Below, piece after piece: positions 7,048-15,253 of a stretch of 42,535 bases of DNA. How positions within the stretch are numbered: the first letter of the stretch is position 1; each line of letters starts with the position of its first letter. Under the pieces are notes generated by a model, which made no database searches, was not told the DNA's origin, and saw only the letters and a list, made by a program, of their open reading frames with translations. Source of the stretch: Oscillospiraceae bacterium (GTDB taxonomy: Bacteria > Bacillota > Clostridia > Oscillospirales > Ruminococcaceae); assembly GCA_021769525.1 (NCBI GenBank), contig JAETSQ010000021.1, forward strand, positions 1-42,535, in the 5' to 3' direction. Made by a program: the position numbers and the translations under genes.

Positions 7048-9420
7048 ATGATGGATTTCAGAAGTCTGCTGCAAAAGGAAAAATTTATCCTCCTGGACGG
7101 GGCCATGGGCACCATGCTCCAGGCAAAGGGTATGCCCATGGGCGTCCTCCCGGAGACGCTGAACCTCACAGATCCCGGCTGGCTGCTGGACATCCACCGG
7201 CAGTACCTGGAGGCCGGGGCCCAGGTGATCTACGCCAACACCTTCGGGGCCAACCCCTATAAGGCCGGGGACTGCGGGTACAGCTGCGAGGAACTGGTGG
7301 CCGCCGGGGTGCGCCTGGCCAAAGAGGCCGCAGGCGGAAAGGCCCTGGCGGCCCTGGACATCGGCCCCCTGGGGCAGCTTCTGGAGCCCACCGGCACCCT
7401 CTCCTTTGAGGACGCCTACGGGGCCTTCGCGCGGGTGGTCCGGGCCGGTGCCGCCGCCGGGGCGGACCTCATCGTCATCGAGACGATGACCGACCTGGGG
7501 GAGACGCGGGCCGCCCTGCTGGCGGCAAAGGAAAACAGCAGCCTCCCGGTGATGGTCACCATGACCTTTGAGGAGAACGGACGCACCTTCACCGGCTGCT
7601 CGGTCCCCGCCATGGCCCTCACCCTCACCGGCCTTTCGGCCGATGCCATCGGCATCAACTGCTCCCTGGGCCCTGGGGAGCTGCTGCCCCTGGTGGAGGA
7701 GCTGCGCCGCTGGACCGGCCTCCCCCTGGTGGCAAAGCCCAACGCCGGCCTGCCGGAGCCCGGCACCAGCCGGTACGATGTCTCCCCCGATGCGTTCGCC
7801 GCCGCCATGGTCCGGCTGGCGGAGCTGGGGGTGCAGGTGCTGGGGGGCTGCTGCGGCACCACCCCGGCCTACATCGCCGCCCTTCGGGAGGCCCTGGAGC
7901 CTGTCCCCTTTGTCCGGGAGCAGTTCCCCGTCCCTCCGGCGGTGTGCGGCCCCAGCCGGGTGGTGACTTTGGACCGGGTGCGGGTCATCGGGGAACGGAT
8001 CAACCCCACCGGCAAAAAGCGCTTCAAGGAAGCCCTCAAAAACCGGGAGCTGGACTTTGTTTTGGCCCAGGGGTTGGAGCAGGCCGCCGCCGGGGCGGAC
8101 ATCCTGGATGTGAACGTGGGCCTGCCGGAGATCGACGAAAAAGAGATGATGGTCCGGGTGGTGAAGGCCCTCCAGGGGGTGGTGGAGCTGCCCCTCCAGG
8201 TGGATTCCTCCAGCCCCGCCGTCCTGGAGGCCGCCCTGCGGGTCTGCCACGGCAAAGCCATCGTCAATTCGGTGAACGGCAACCGGGAGACGCTGGAAAA
8301 GGTCCTGCCCATCGTGAAGAAGTACGGCGCGGCGGTGGTGGGCCTCACCCTGGACCACCGGGGCATCTTAAAGACCGCCGGGGAGCGGCTGGAGATCGCC
8401 CGCACCATTCTGGAGGCCGCCCTCTCCTACGGCATCCCCAGGGAGGATGTCTGCATCGACTGCCTCACCCTCACCGCCAGCGCGGAGCAGGACACCGTTC
8501 TGGAGACCCTGAAGGCGGTGCGGATGGTGCGGGAGGAGCTGGGCTGTCCCACCGTCCTGGGGGTGAGCAACATCTCCTTCGGCCTGCCGGGGCGGGAGAT
8601 CATCAATCCCGCCTTCCTCACCCTGGCCCTGGGGGCGGGGCTCACCCTGCCCATCCTCAACCCCAATTCCGCCGCCATGATGGGGGCGGTGCGGGCCTGG
8701 AACCTCCTCTCCGGGGTGGATAAGGACTCCAGGGAGTTTGTGGCCCGGTACGGCCAGGGGGCTCCATCCGCCCCGGCTCCCGCCTCCTCCCGGCCCGCGG
8801 TGGAGCTGGACTACGCGGTGGAGCACGGCCTGCGGACCGAGGCCGCCGCCCTCACCAAAGCCCTGCTGGAGACCATGGCCCCTATGGAGATCGTGGACCA
8901 AAAGCTCATTCCCCCCCTGGACCGGGCGGGAGTTTCCTTCGAGAAGGGAGAGATCTTCCTCCCCCAGCTGATCCAGTGTGCCGGGGCCGCCCAGGCCGCC
9001 TTTGAGGTCATCAAGGAGCGGCTGGCGGGGGAGAGCGGCGGCACGGTGAGCAAGGGCAAGATCGTCCTGGCCACCGTCCAGGGGGACATCCACGACATCG
9101 GCAAGAACATCGTCAAGATCCTGCTGGAAAACTACGGCTACACCGTCCTGGACCTGGGGAAGGACGTGCCCCCCCAGGCGGTGGCCGACGCGGTGCGCCA
9201 AAGCGGTGCCCCCCTGGTGGGGCTTTCCGCCCTGATGACCACCACCCTGGGGAGCATGGAAAGGACCATCGCCCTGCTGCGGGCGGAGGGGCTCCCCTGC
9301 CGGGTGATGGTGGGGGGCGCGGTCCTCACCCCGGAGTACGCGGCAAAGATCGGCGCCGACTGGTACGCCAGGGACGCCAAGGAATCGGTGGACATCGCCA
9401 AGGGAGTCTTTACCCCCTGA
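7048..9420 (+). CDS. metH: Cobalamin-dependent methionine synthase (without activation domain)
   Basis: MetH transfers a methyl group from 5-methyl-THF to homocysteine via cobalamin. Domains in order are as follows. Homocysteine methyltransferase spans about 1-300, with zinc ligands Cys205 (GINCSLGP) and Cys268/Cys269 (GGCCGTTP). The pterin-binding barrel spans about 305-570 (VIGERINPTGKKRFKEAL). The B12 cap and Rossmann B12 domain span about 590-790, with DxHxxG at 680-685 (His682, the cobalt ligand). At 790 aa it ends after the B12 domain. The missing reactivation domain is encoded by the gene just upstream. The ATG at 7048 follows GGAGGG. Its last 11 nt overlap the convergent DpaA-like gene. 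Confidence 0.97.
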   Translation: MMDFRSLLQKEKFILLDGAMGTMLQAKGMPMGVLPETLNLTDPGWLLDIHRQYLEAGAQVIYANTFGANPYKAGDCGYSCEELVAAGVRLAKEAAGGKALAALDIGPLGQLLEPTGTLSFEDAYGAFARVVRAGAAAGADLIVIETMTDLGETRAALLAAKENSSLPVMVTMTFEENGRTFTGCSVPAMALTLTGLSADAIGINCSLGPGELLPLVEELRRWTGLPLVAKPNAGLPEPGTSRYDVSPDAFAAAMVRLAELGVQVLGGCCGTTPAYIAALREALEPVPFVREQFPVPPAVCGPSRVVTLDRVRVIGERINPTGKKRFKEALKNRELDFVLAQGLEQAAAGADILDVNVGLPEIDEKEMMVRVVKALQGVVELPLQVDSSSPAVLEAALRVCHGKAIVNSVNGNRETLEKVLPIVKKYGAAVVGLTLDHRGILKTAGERLEIARTILEAALSYGIPREDVCIDCLTLTASAEQDTVLETLKAVRMVREELGCPTVLGVSNISFGLPGREIINPAFLTLALGAGLTLPILNPNSAAMMGAVRAWNLLSGVDKDSREFVARYGQGAPSAPAPASSRPAVELDYAVEHGLRTEAAALTKALLETMAPMEIVDQKLIPPLDRAGVSFEKGEIFLPQLIQCAGAAQAAFEVIKERLAGESGGTVSKGKIVLATVQGDIHDIGKNIVKILLENYGYTVLDLGKDVPPQAVADAVRQSGAPLVGLSALMTTTLGSMERTIALLRAEGLPCRVMVGGAVLTPEYAAKIGADWYARDAKESVDIAKGVFTP

Positions 9421-9868
9421 TCCGGGGCCGCACCCGGCGATCCCGGACGCGGCCCAGGCAGGCCGTCACCGCCTGGGGCCAGTCCTCCTCCCGCGCCGTC
9501 CCAGGCAGGGGGATGACGGGGACCTCCCGCGCGGCGGCGGCGCTGCGGAAGGCGGGGGTCATCTCCCCGGCCAGCACCAGCACCCCCTTGCCGATGTCCC
9601 CCAGGAACTGCCCCGCGTCCACCGGGGGACCCTGCCACAGGGGGGCGTTGAGAGTGAGCCCCTCCCGGCAGACCGGGTCCGGCAGCACCAGGACGGAGCA
9701 GAGCCACAGGGCGTCCCGGAAGTCCCGGACGGTATGCACCGCCGGGGAAAGGAGCGGCCCCTCCAGGAACATGGCGTAGACTTCCCAGCCGCCGTCTTCC
9801 GCCAGGCGGTTGGCCAGGGCGGCCTGGGGGAGCCCCCCGCCCAGAAGGCCAATATTACGATTGTTCAT
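9410..9868 (-). CDS. Truncated dipicolinate synthase subunit A-like protein (N-terminal domain only)
   Basis: The 152-aa product resembles the N-terminal domain of DpaA/SpoVFA: a dinucleotide-fold start (NIGLLGGGLPQAALANRLAE), then VLVLPDPV, LTLNAPLWQG and GVLVLAGEMTP. In spore formers DpaA, with DpaB, makes dipicolinate in the mother cell. A full subunit is about 290 aa and carries a second NAD-binding domain, which is absent here because the gene runs tail to tail into metH. The start at 9868 is secure (AGGAGGTGGAAGG upstream). It may be a divergent single-domain protein or a relic. No dpaB is adjacent. The family call is from memory of the motif pattern and is moderate. Confidence 0.5.
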   Translation of the reverse strand: MNNRNIGLLGGGLPQAALANRLAEDGGWEVYAMFLEGPLLSPAVHTVRDFRDALWLCSVLVLPDPVCREGLTLNAPLWQGPPVDAGQFLGDIGKGVLVLAGEMTPAFRSAAAAREVPVIPLPGTAREEDWPQAVTACLGRVRDRRVRPRIRG

Positions 9869-9930
9869 CCTTCCACCTCCTTTTTGGATGCCCCATCCTA
9901 TGAAAAAGGAGAAAAAGAGGTGATGCCCCA

Positions 9931-10197
9931 GAACCTGCATTCATAACCGGATGATGCCGGCAGGGCAGGGGATTTTTCCGCCCTGCAAGGCAAAAATCCG
10001 CAGGAATACTTGGTGTATTCGGCGCAGCCGACGTGCCCGAAGGGCTGGCGCAGCCAGTCCGTTAGGGCTCAAGGGTTTTTCCAAACGCTAAGAGCCGCCT
10101 TCGGCGGTTGCGTTTGGACGCGCCTGCGGGCGCAGTAACGCAGCAGGGTGGGAAAAGCCCCGGCCTGATGGCGTTAGATGGTTGTGAATACAGGTTC
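9931..10197. repeat. MITE-like element (family A, copy 2) with 18-bp inverted termini
   Basis: The terminal inverted repeats are GAACCTGCATTCATAACC (9931-9948) and the reverse complement of GAACCTGTATTCACAACC (10180-10197): 18 bp with two mismatches. The 267-bp body has no credible gene. It carries several stems and shares ACGTGCCCGAAGGG and CCGTTAGGGC with the element at 985-1192. It lies just 5' of the DUF4230 ribosome site and may supply or interrupt its promoter. Confidence 0.7.
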
Positions 10198-10219
10198 TTA
10201 AAGAAAGGAGAGGCGAGAG

Positions 10220-10894
10220 ATGGCGCTGAAGGAAACCGCCCAGGGACAGAAGCTGAAGCTCCTGGAAGCCGCTAAGTTCATCGGGGCCGGCCTGCTGGTG
10301 GGCCTGGCCCTGGCGGGGGTGTTCGCCCTGGCCCTGAACCGCGGAGCCGGGGACTCCGGCCGGGACCGGCTCCACATCACGGAGATCGACCCGGAGGAGG
10401 GGAAGTCCAGGGAGCAGGAGATCACCATCGAGTACGTGGACAAAAGGCTGGAGAACCTGGGGGAGCTTTCCACTGCCCGGATGACCTGCACCGGCCTTTA
10501 CACCGTCACCGAGGGGAAGATCCCCTTCCTGACCCGGAAGGGCTTCTCCATGGTCTACACCGCCCAGGTGCGGGCGGGTCTGGATGTTTCCCGGATGGAG
10601 GTCCAGGTGAGCGAAAAACTGGTGACGGTCACCCTGCCCCCGGCGGAGATCCAGGTGCTGAAGGTGGACCCGGATTCCATCCAGTTCTACGATGAAAAAC
10701 ACGCCCTCTTCAACTGGGATAAAAAGACCGATGTGACGGCGGCCATCGCCGTGGCGGAGGAGGAAGCCCAAAAGCAGGCCGAGGCAGACGGCCTCTTGGA
10801 GCAGGCTGCCCAACACGGGGAGTATGTCGTCCAGGGGCTCCTTGCCGGCGCGGTGGGGGAGCGGGAGGTCGTCGTAAAGCATCAGCAGAAATGA
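10220..10894 (+). CDS. DUF4230 domain membrane protein
   Basis: This is a 224-aa protein with one transmembrane segment at about residues 18-40 and an extracytoplasmic domain. The domain pattern (ENLGELSTARMTCTG, FSMVYTAQVRAGLDVS, VTVTLPPAEI, DEKHALFNWDK) matches DUF4230 proteins, which have no established function. The C-terminal region is a Glu/Ala/Gln-rich helix likely to form a coiled coil. The ATG at 10220 follows AAAGGAGAGG. It is a single-gene unit between the MITE-like element and a strong terminator. Confidence 0.75.
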   Translation: MALKETAQGQKLKLLEAAKFIGAGLLVGLALAGVFALALNRGAGDSGRDRLHITEIDPEEGKSREQEITIEYVDKRLENLGELSTARMTCTGLYTVTEGKIPFLTRKGFSMVYTAQVRAGLDVSRMEVQVSEKLVTVTLPPAEIQVLKVDPDSIQFYDEKHALFNWDKKTDVTAAIAVAEEEAQKQAEADGLLEQAAQHGEYVVQGLLAGAVGEREVVVKHQQK

Positions 10895-10898
10895 CACG

Positions 10899-10944
10899 AG
10901 CGGCCGGTCTGGGGAGAACATCCGGGACCGGCTGCTATTTTTTT
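10899..10944 (+). terminator. Rho-independent terminator after the DUF4230 gene
   Basis: AGCGGCCGGTC (10899-10909) pairs with GACCGGCTGCT (10926-10936) with one G-T wobble. A run of seven T follows at 10938-10944. It separates the DUF4230 gene from the hydrogenase operon promoter. Confidence 0.85.
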
Positions 10945-10955
10945 AACGAAAGCCC

Positions 10956-10984
10956 TTGTATTTTTTTCTCCGGTATTGTACTAT
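10956..10984 (+). promoter_or_regulatory. Promoter of the sensory hydrogenase operon
   Basis: TTGTAT (10956-10961), a 17-nt spacer and TACTAT (10979-10984) form a plausible sigma-A promoter. It lies about 75 nt upstream of the first gene. Confidence 0.55.
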
Positions 10985-11060
10985 AAAAGAACAGGAAAAA
11001 AGGCTCCGCCCGCGCCAAAAAAGGGCGGGGCGCTGCGTAACCTAAGGAGGAATTTCTTTT

Positions 11061-11303
11061 ATGAAGATCTCGGTCTGTATCGGCAGCTCCTGCCATCTGC
11101 GGGGCTCCTATGACATCATCCAGCGTCTGAAGGAGCTGGTGGCGCGGGACCACCTGGAGGACAAAGTGGAGCTTTCCGCTGCCTTCTGCCTGGGCCAGTG
11201 CACCCACGGCTGCACCATCCGCATCGACGAGGAGATCATCACCGGCGTCACCAAGGATAACATCGAGGGCATCCTGCAAAAGGCTCTGGCGGAAGGGAAG
11301 TGA
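11061..11303 (+). CDS. Thioredoxin-like [2Fe-2S] ferredoxin domain protein
   Basis: This small 80-aa protein is of the NuoE/HydC C-terminal type. The four-cysteine pattern is visible as CIGSSC near the N-terminus and FCLGQCTHGC in the middle, followed by DEEIITGVTKDNIEGIL. It probably passes electrons to or from the adjacent hydrogenase-like sensor. Its stop overlaps a possible GTG of the next gene, and the operon context supports the role. CTAAGGAGG lies upstream of the ATG. Confidence 0.88.
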   Translation: MKISVCIGSSCHLRGSYDIIQRLKELVARDHLEDKVELSAAFCLGQCTHGCTIRIDEEIITGVTKDNIEGILQKALAEGK

Positions 11304-11308
11304 CAGCT

Positions 11309-13012
11309 ATGGAGATCCTGGGGCTGAAAAAAGCCAACTGCAAAAGCTGCCACAAGTGCATCCGGGTCTGCCCGGTAAAGTCCATCGAGTTTTCCGGCCA
11401 GCAGGCCAAGATCATCGGCAGCGAGTGCATCCTCTGCGGCCAGTGCGTGGTCACCTGCCCCCAGAACGCCAAGGTGGTGCGCTCCGATGTCCGGCGGGTA
11501 AAGGCCGCCATGGCGGAGGGGCGCCGGGTGGTGGCCAGCCTGGCCCCCTCCTTTATCGTGGATTTCCCGGTGGACGGCATCGAGGAGATGGCGTCCATGC
11601 TGGAAAAGCTGGGCTTTGCGGATACCCAGGAGACCGCCCTGGGGGCCTACCTGGTGAAGAGCGAGTACGAGAGAATGGTCCGGGAGAAGCGCCAGGACAT
11701 CATCCTTTCCACCTGCTGCCCCTCGGCGGTGCGGCTGGTGCAGAAGTACTACCCCCAGCTGGTGGGCTGCCTGGCCCCGGTGGTCTCCCCCATGGAGGCC
11801 CACGCCCGGTACGTCAAGGAGCGGGACCCGGAGGCCTTTGTGGTGTTCATCGGCCCCTGCATCTCCAAGAAGGCGGAGGCGGAGGACTTTTCCCACGCTG
11901 TGGACTGCGTCCTTACCTTCGAGGAGCTGAAGGCCTGGGCCCAGGAGGAGAAGGCGGAGCCGGAGGTTCGGGACTGCGATCTGGGGGGGCGGCGTTCCCG
12001 CTTCTTCCCCAAGCCCGGCGGCATCATCCAGAGCATGGACCGGGAGGGCACCGGTTACCGGTACTACGCGGTGGACGGCCCGGAAAAATGCGTCACCGCC
12101 CTCCGGGACATCCAGAGCGGACGGCTCCACAACGTCTTTTTGGAGATGAACATCTGCGAAGGCGGCTGCATCAACGGACCCATGATCCGCTCCCGTCAGG
12201 GGGGAGTGCTGGAGTGCCAGGACCGGGTCACCGATTACGCCGCCCCCGGCTTCCCCGACCTTCCGCCCAGGCGGGATTTCCGGACGGAGTACCCCGTCCC
12301 CCTGGCCTGCGCCATCCCCGCCGCCCCGGTGCGGGAGAAGGTCCCCACCCCGGAGGAGCTGGCCGCCATCCTGGAGAAGATGGGCAAGACCAGTCCTCTG
12401 GATGAACTGAACTGCGGCTCCTGCGGCTACCCCACCTGCCGGGAGAAGGCCAAGGCGGTCTTTAACGGCAAGGCGGAGGTGACCATGTGCCTGCCCTATA
12501 TGCGGGAGCGGGCGGAATCCCTCTCCGATAAGATCATCGGCTCCACCCCCAACGCCATCCTGGTGGTAGGGGAGGACCTCACCGTCCAGCAGATGAACAA
12601 CGCCGCCTGCCGCCTCTTCGGCCTGGAGCGGCAGGACGCCGCGGTACATAAGCCGGTGGAAAACTTCCTGGACCCGGTGGACTTTATCTTCGTGCTGGAG
12701 GACGGCCGCCCCATCCGGGACCGGAAGCTCTGGCTGGAGCGCCAGGAAAAGTTTGTGGAGGAGACCATCGTCTACGACATCGAAAATAAGCTCCTGCTGG
12801 CCATCATGAAGGACGTCACCGCCGAGGAGCGGGAGAATCGCCGGGCCCAGGAGCTGCGCCAGCAGACCCTGGAGGTCACCGACCGCATCATCCAAAAGCA
12901 GATGCGCACCGTCCAGGAGATCGCCAGCCTCCTGGGGGAGACCACCGCCGAGACCAAGGTGGCCCTCACCAAGCTCCGGGGCGCCGTCGCGGAGGAAAAG
13001 GGACATGAGTAA
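11309..13012 (+). CDS. Sensory [FeFe]-hydrogenase with PAS domain (HydS-like)
   Basis: The layout matches putative H2/redox-sensing [FeFe]-hydrogenases (HydDB group C) rather than catabolic HydA. Domains: two 4Fe-4S motifs (CKSCHKC, CILCGQC) at about 12-50; an H-cluster domain with ligands in STCCP (Cys136, Cys137), GPCISKK (Cys184) and MNICEGGC (Cys283, Cys287); a 4Fe-4S Fes-type domain (CGSCGYPTC) near 405; a PAS domain at about 440-525; and a C-terminal coiled coil. The usual MPC is GPC here, and the usual Met of ExMxC is Asn. Both residues lie near the H-cluster in HydA. ATG 11309 is preferred to GTG 11300 because of the ribosome-site spacing. The following phosphatase gene overlaps it by 8 nt. 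Confidence 0.92.
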   Translation: MEILGLKKANCKSCHKCIRVCPVKSIEFSGQQAKIIGSECILCGQCVVTCPQNAKVVRSDVRRVKAAMAEGRRVVASLAPSFIVDFPVDGIEEMASMLEKLGFADTQETALGAYLVKSEYERMVREKRQDIILSTCCPSAVRLVQKYYPQLVGCLAPVVSPMEAHARYVKERDPEAFVVFIGPCISKKAEAEDFSHAVDCVLTFEELKAWAQEEKAEPEVRDCDLGGRRSRFFPKPGGIIQSMDREGTGYRYYAVDGPEKCVTALRDIQSGRLHNVFLEMNICEGGCINGPMIRSRQGGVLECQDRVTDYAAPGFPDLPPRRDFRTEYPVPLACAIPAAPVREKVPTPEELAAILEKMGKTSPLDELNCGSCGYPTCREKAKAVFNGKAEVTMCLPYMRERAESLSDKIIGSTPNAILVVGEDLTVQQMNNAACRLFGLERQDAAVHKPVENFLDPVDFIFVLEDGRPIRDRKLWLERQEKFVEETIVYDIENKLLLAIMKDVTAEERENRRAQELRQQTLEVTDRIIQKQMRTVQEIASLLGETTAETKVALTKLRGAVAEEKGHE

Positions 13013-14177
13013 GCTGTACCTGGAAAATGGCTGGCTCTCCATGAACAAGGCGGGGGAGCTGCTGTGCGGCGACCATGTGGAGACGGTGAACCGGGAGGAC
13101 AGTGTCATCATGGTGCTGGCGGACGGCCTGGGGAGCGGCGTCAAGGCCAGCATCCTCTCCACCCTCACCTCCAAGATCTTGGCCACCATGCTGGCGGGGG
13201 ATATGACGGTGGAGGACAGCGTGGAGACCATCGCCCTCACCCTGCCGGTCTGCGCGGTGCGCCAGGTGGCCTACTGCACCTTCACCATCCTGCGGGTGGA
13301 TAAATACACCGGGGAGGTGTACCTGGTCCAGTTCGACAACCCGGACCTCATCCTCCTGCGGGAGGGGAAGATCTTCGATTACCCCAAGGAAAAGCGGGAG
13401 ATCGCCGGCAAGACCATCTACGAGACCCGCATCCAGGGGCAGGTGGGGGACCTGTACATCATGATGAGCGACGGGGCCATCCACGCCGGAGTGGGCACGG
13501 TCTTGAATTTCGGCTGGCAGCTGCCGGAGATCGCCCAGTACGCCCAGCGGGAGTGGACCCCGGACCTTTCCGCCAAGTCCATGGCGGCCAAGATCAGCGA
13601 CGCCTGCCGGGAGCTGTATATGGATATTCCGGGGGACGATACCACCGTGGCGGCTCTGCGCATCCGCCGGCGGCAGCAGGTGAACCTGATGATCGGCCCC
13701 CCCAGGGACCCGGCCCAGGACGAGGCCATTATGAAGGACTTTTTCGCCCTGGAGGGCAAGACCATCGTCTGCGGCGGCACCACCAGCACAGTGGTGGGGC
13801 GGTATCTGGGCAAGCCCGTCTGCCCCACCCTGGATTTCTTCGACCCGGACATCCCCCCCATCGCCACCATACAGGGGGTGGATCTCTGCACCGAGGGGGT
13901 CATCACCCTGGGGCGGGTGGTGGCCCTGGCCGCCCAGTGCGTCTCCAACCAGATGGGGGAGCCCACCTGGCTCACCGGAAAGGACGGGGCTTCCCTCATC
14001 GCCCGGATGCTCTTTGAGGAGGCCACCAACGTGAACTTCTACGTGGGCCGGGCCATGAACCCCGCCCACCAGAACCCGGATCTGCCCCTGAGCCTGAACC
14101 TGAAGCTCCGCCTGGTGGAGGAGCTGGGCAAATACCTGCAAGAGATGGAAAAGACGGTCACCGTGCGCTACTACTGA
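13005..14177 (+). CDS. SpoIIE-family PP2C-type serine phosphatase
   Basis: This is a 390-aa protein with an N-terminal PP2C/SpoIIE phosphatase domain. Metal-binding motifs are MVLADGLGSGVKAS (Asp40-Gly41), MMSDGAIHAG and DDTTVAALRI. A second domain of about 160 residues (KTIVCGGTTSTVVGRYLG, IQGVDLCTEGVITLGRV) is typical of the SpoIIE proteins that sit beside HydS. It overlaps the HydS gene start to end. In the group C3-type arrangement the phosphatase is thought to relay the hydrogenase signal to gene expression through dephosphorylation. No target kinase, anti-sigma factor or catabolic hydrogenase lies in this window. Confidence 0.9.
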   Translation: MSKLYLENGWLSMNKAGELLCGDHVETVNREDSVIMVLADGLGSGVKASILSTLTSKILATMLAGDMTVEDSVETIALTLPVCAVRQVAYCTFTILRVDKYTGEVYLVQFDNPDLILLREGKIFDYPKEKREIAGKTIYETRIQGQVGDLYIMMSDGAIHAGVGTVLNFGWQLPEIAQYAQREWTPDLSAKSMAAKISDACRELYMDIPGDDTTVAALRIRRRQQVNLMIGPPRDPAQDEAIMKDFFALEGKTIVCGGTTSTVVGRYLGKPVCPTLDFFDPDIPPIATIQGVDLCTEGVITLGRVVALAAQCVSNQMGEPTWLTGKDGASLIARMLFEEATNVNFYVGRAMNPAHQNPDLPLSLNLKLRLVEELGKYLQEMEKTVTVRYY

Positions 14178-14199
14178 CCCGCCGCTTCAAAATGGATGC

Positions 14200-14230
14200 C
14201 CCCGCTGCCGTTTTTCCGGCGGCGGGGTTT
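14200..14230 (+). terminator. Terminator after the hydrogenase operon
   Basis: CCCCGCTGCCG (14200-14210) pairs with CGGCGGCGGGG (14217-14227) with one T-G wobble. Only three T follow, so termination may be partial. Confidence 0.6.
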
Positions 14231-14289
14231 CCTGCACCCTTTCTCATGCAGGAGAAAATAAAAATCTTGCAAAAATAAGCGGAGACCCC

Positions 14290-14318
14290 TTGCATTTTCC
14301 CCGGATTTCCGGTATTAT
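14290..14318 (+). promoter_or_regulatory. Promoter of the MurR/RpiR regulator gene
   Basis: TTGCAT (14290-14295), a 17-nt spacer and TATTAT (14313-14318) form a sigma-A-like promoter about 57 nt before the start codon. Confidence 0.6.
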
Positions 14319-14374
14319 GGAGTGCGGAAACCAGGCCCCCTTGCAAAAATGCTGATACGAGAGGTGTTTTTAAA

Positions 14375-15253
14375 ATGCCGATGGACCTTTTAGCGGTGAT
14401 CGAGCGGAATATGTCCGGCTTTTCCAAGGGCCAGAAGCTCATCGGCCGCTTTATCACCCAGCACTACGACAAAGCCGCCTTTATGACCGCCGCCAAGCTG
14501 GGGGATACCGTGGGCGTGAGCGAGTCCACCGTGGTGCGCTTCGCCACCGAGGTGGGCTTTGAGGGCTATCCCCAGCTCCAGAAGAACCTCCAGGAGATCA
14601 TCCGCAACCGCCTCACCACCGTCCAGCGGATGGACATCATCAACGGCCAGATCGCCGGCAGCGACGTCCTGACGCGGGTGCTGACCCTGGACAGCGAGAA
14701 GATCCGCCGCACCATGGAGGAGGCGGACCGCGCCGCCTTTGACCAGGCGGTGGAAGCCATCGTGGGGGCCAGAGAGGTGTACATCCTGGGCATCCGCAGC
14801 TCCAGTATGCTGGCCAGCTTCCTGGCCTTTTACTTCAACCAGATCTTCCCCCATGTCCGCTGCGTCAACTCCAACTCCACCAGCGAGACCTTCGAGCAGA
14901 TGTTCCGCATCGGGGAGGAGGATGTTTTCATCGCCATCAGCTTCCCCCGGTACTCCCAGCGGACCCTCAAGGCCGCCCGCTACGCCAAGAGCCGGGGCGC
15001 CAAGGTCATCGCCCTCACCGATTCCACCTCGGCCCCCCTGGCCCAGGCGGCGGACGTCCTCTTGCTGGCCCGCAGCGAGATGGCCTCCTTTGTGGACAGC
15101 CTGGTGGCCCCCCTCAGTGTCATCAATGCCCTCATCGTGGCGGTGGGTCTCAAGAAGAAAGAAGAGATCAGCCGCACCTACACCACCCTGGAGAACATCT
15201 GGGAGGAATACCAGGTCTACGAAAAGACCGAGGGGGCCGGAGGGAACCCGTGA
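14375..15253 (+). CDS. MurR/RpiR family transcriptional regulator
   Basis: This is a 292-aa regulator with an N-terminal RpiR-type helix-turn-helix (LGDTVGVSESTVVRFATEVGFEGYPQLQK, split across about 40-70) and a C-terminal SIS sugar-phosphate-binding domain (EVYILGIRSSSMLASFLAFY, DVFIAISFPRYS, AKVIALTDSTSAPLAQ). Members sense phosphosugars and usually control a neighbouring catabolic or cell-wall gene. Here the only coupled neighbour is a flavoprotein, whose GTG overlaps this gene's stop. The effector cannot be told from sequence. Confidence 0.92.
   Translation: MPMDLLAVIERNMSGFSKGQKLIGRFITQHYDKAAFMTAAKLGDTVGVSESTVVRFATEVGFEGYPQLQKNLQEIIRNRLTTVQRMDIINGQIAGSDVLTRVLTLDSEKIRRTMEEADRAAFDQAVEAIVGAREVYILGIRSSSMLASFLAFYFNQIFPHVRCVNSNSTSETFEQMFRIGEEDVFIAISFPRYSQRTLKAARYAKSRGAKVIALTDSTSAPLAQAADVLLLARSEMASFVDSLVAPLSVINALIVAVGLKKKEEISRTYTTLENIWEEYQVYEKTEGAGGNP

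Noticed and set aside
11108-13240. 710-codon minus-strand frame opposite the hydrogenase genes
   Set aside because: It is an antisense artefact of high-GC codons; the plus-strand products have full domain sets.
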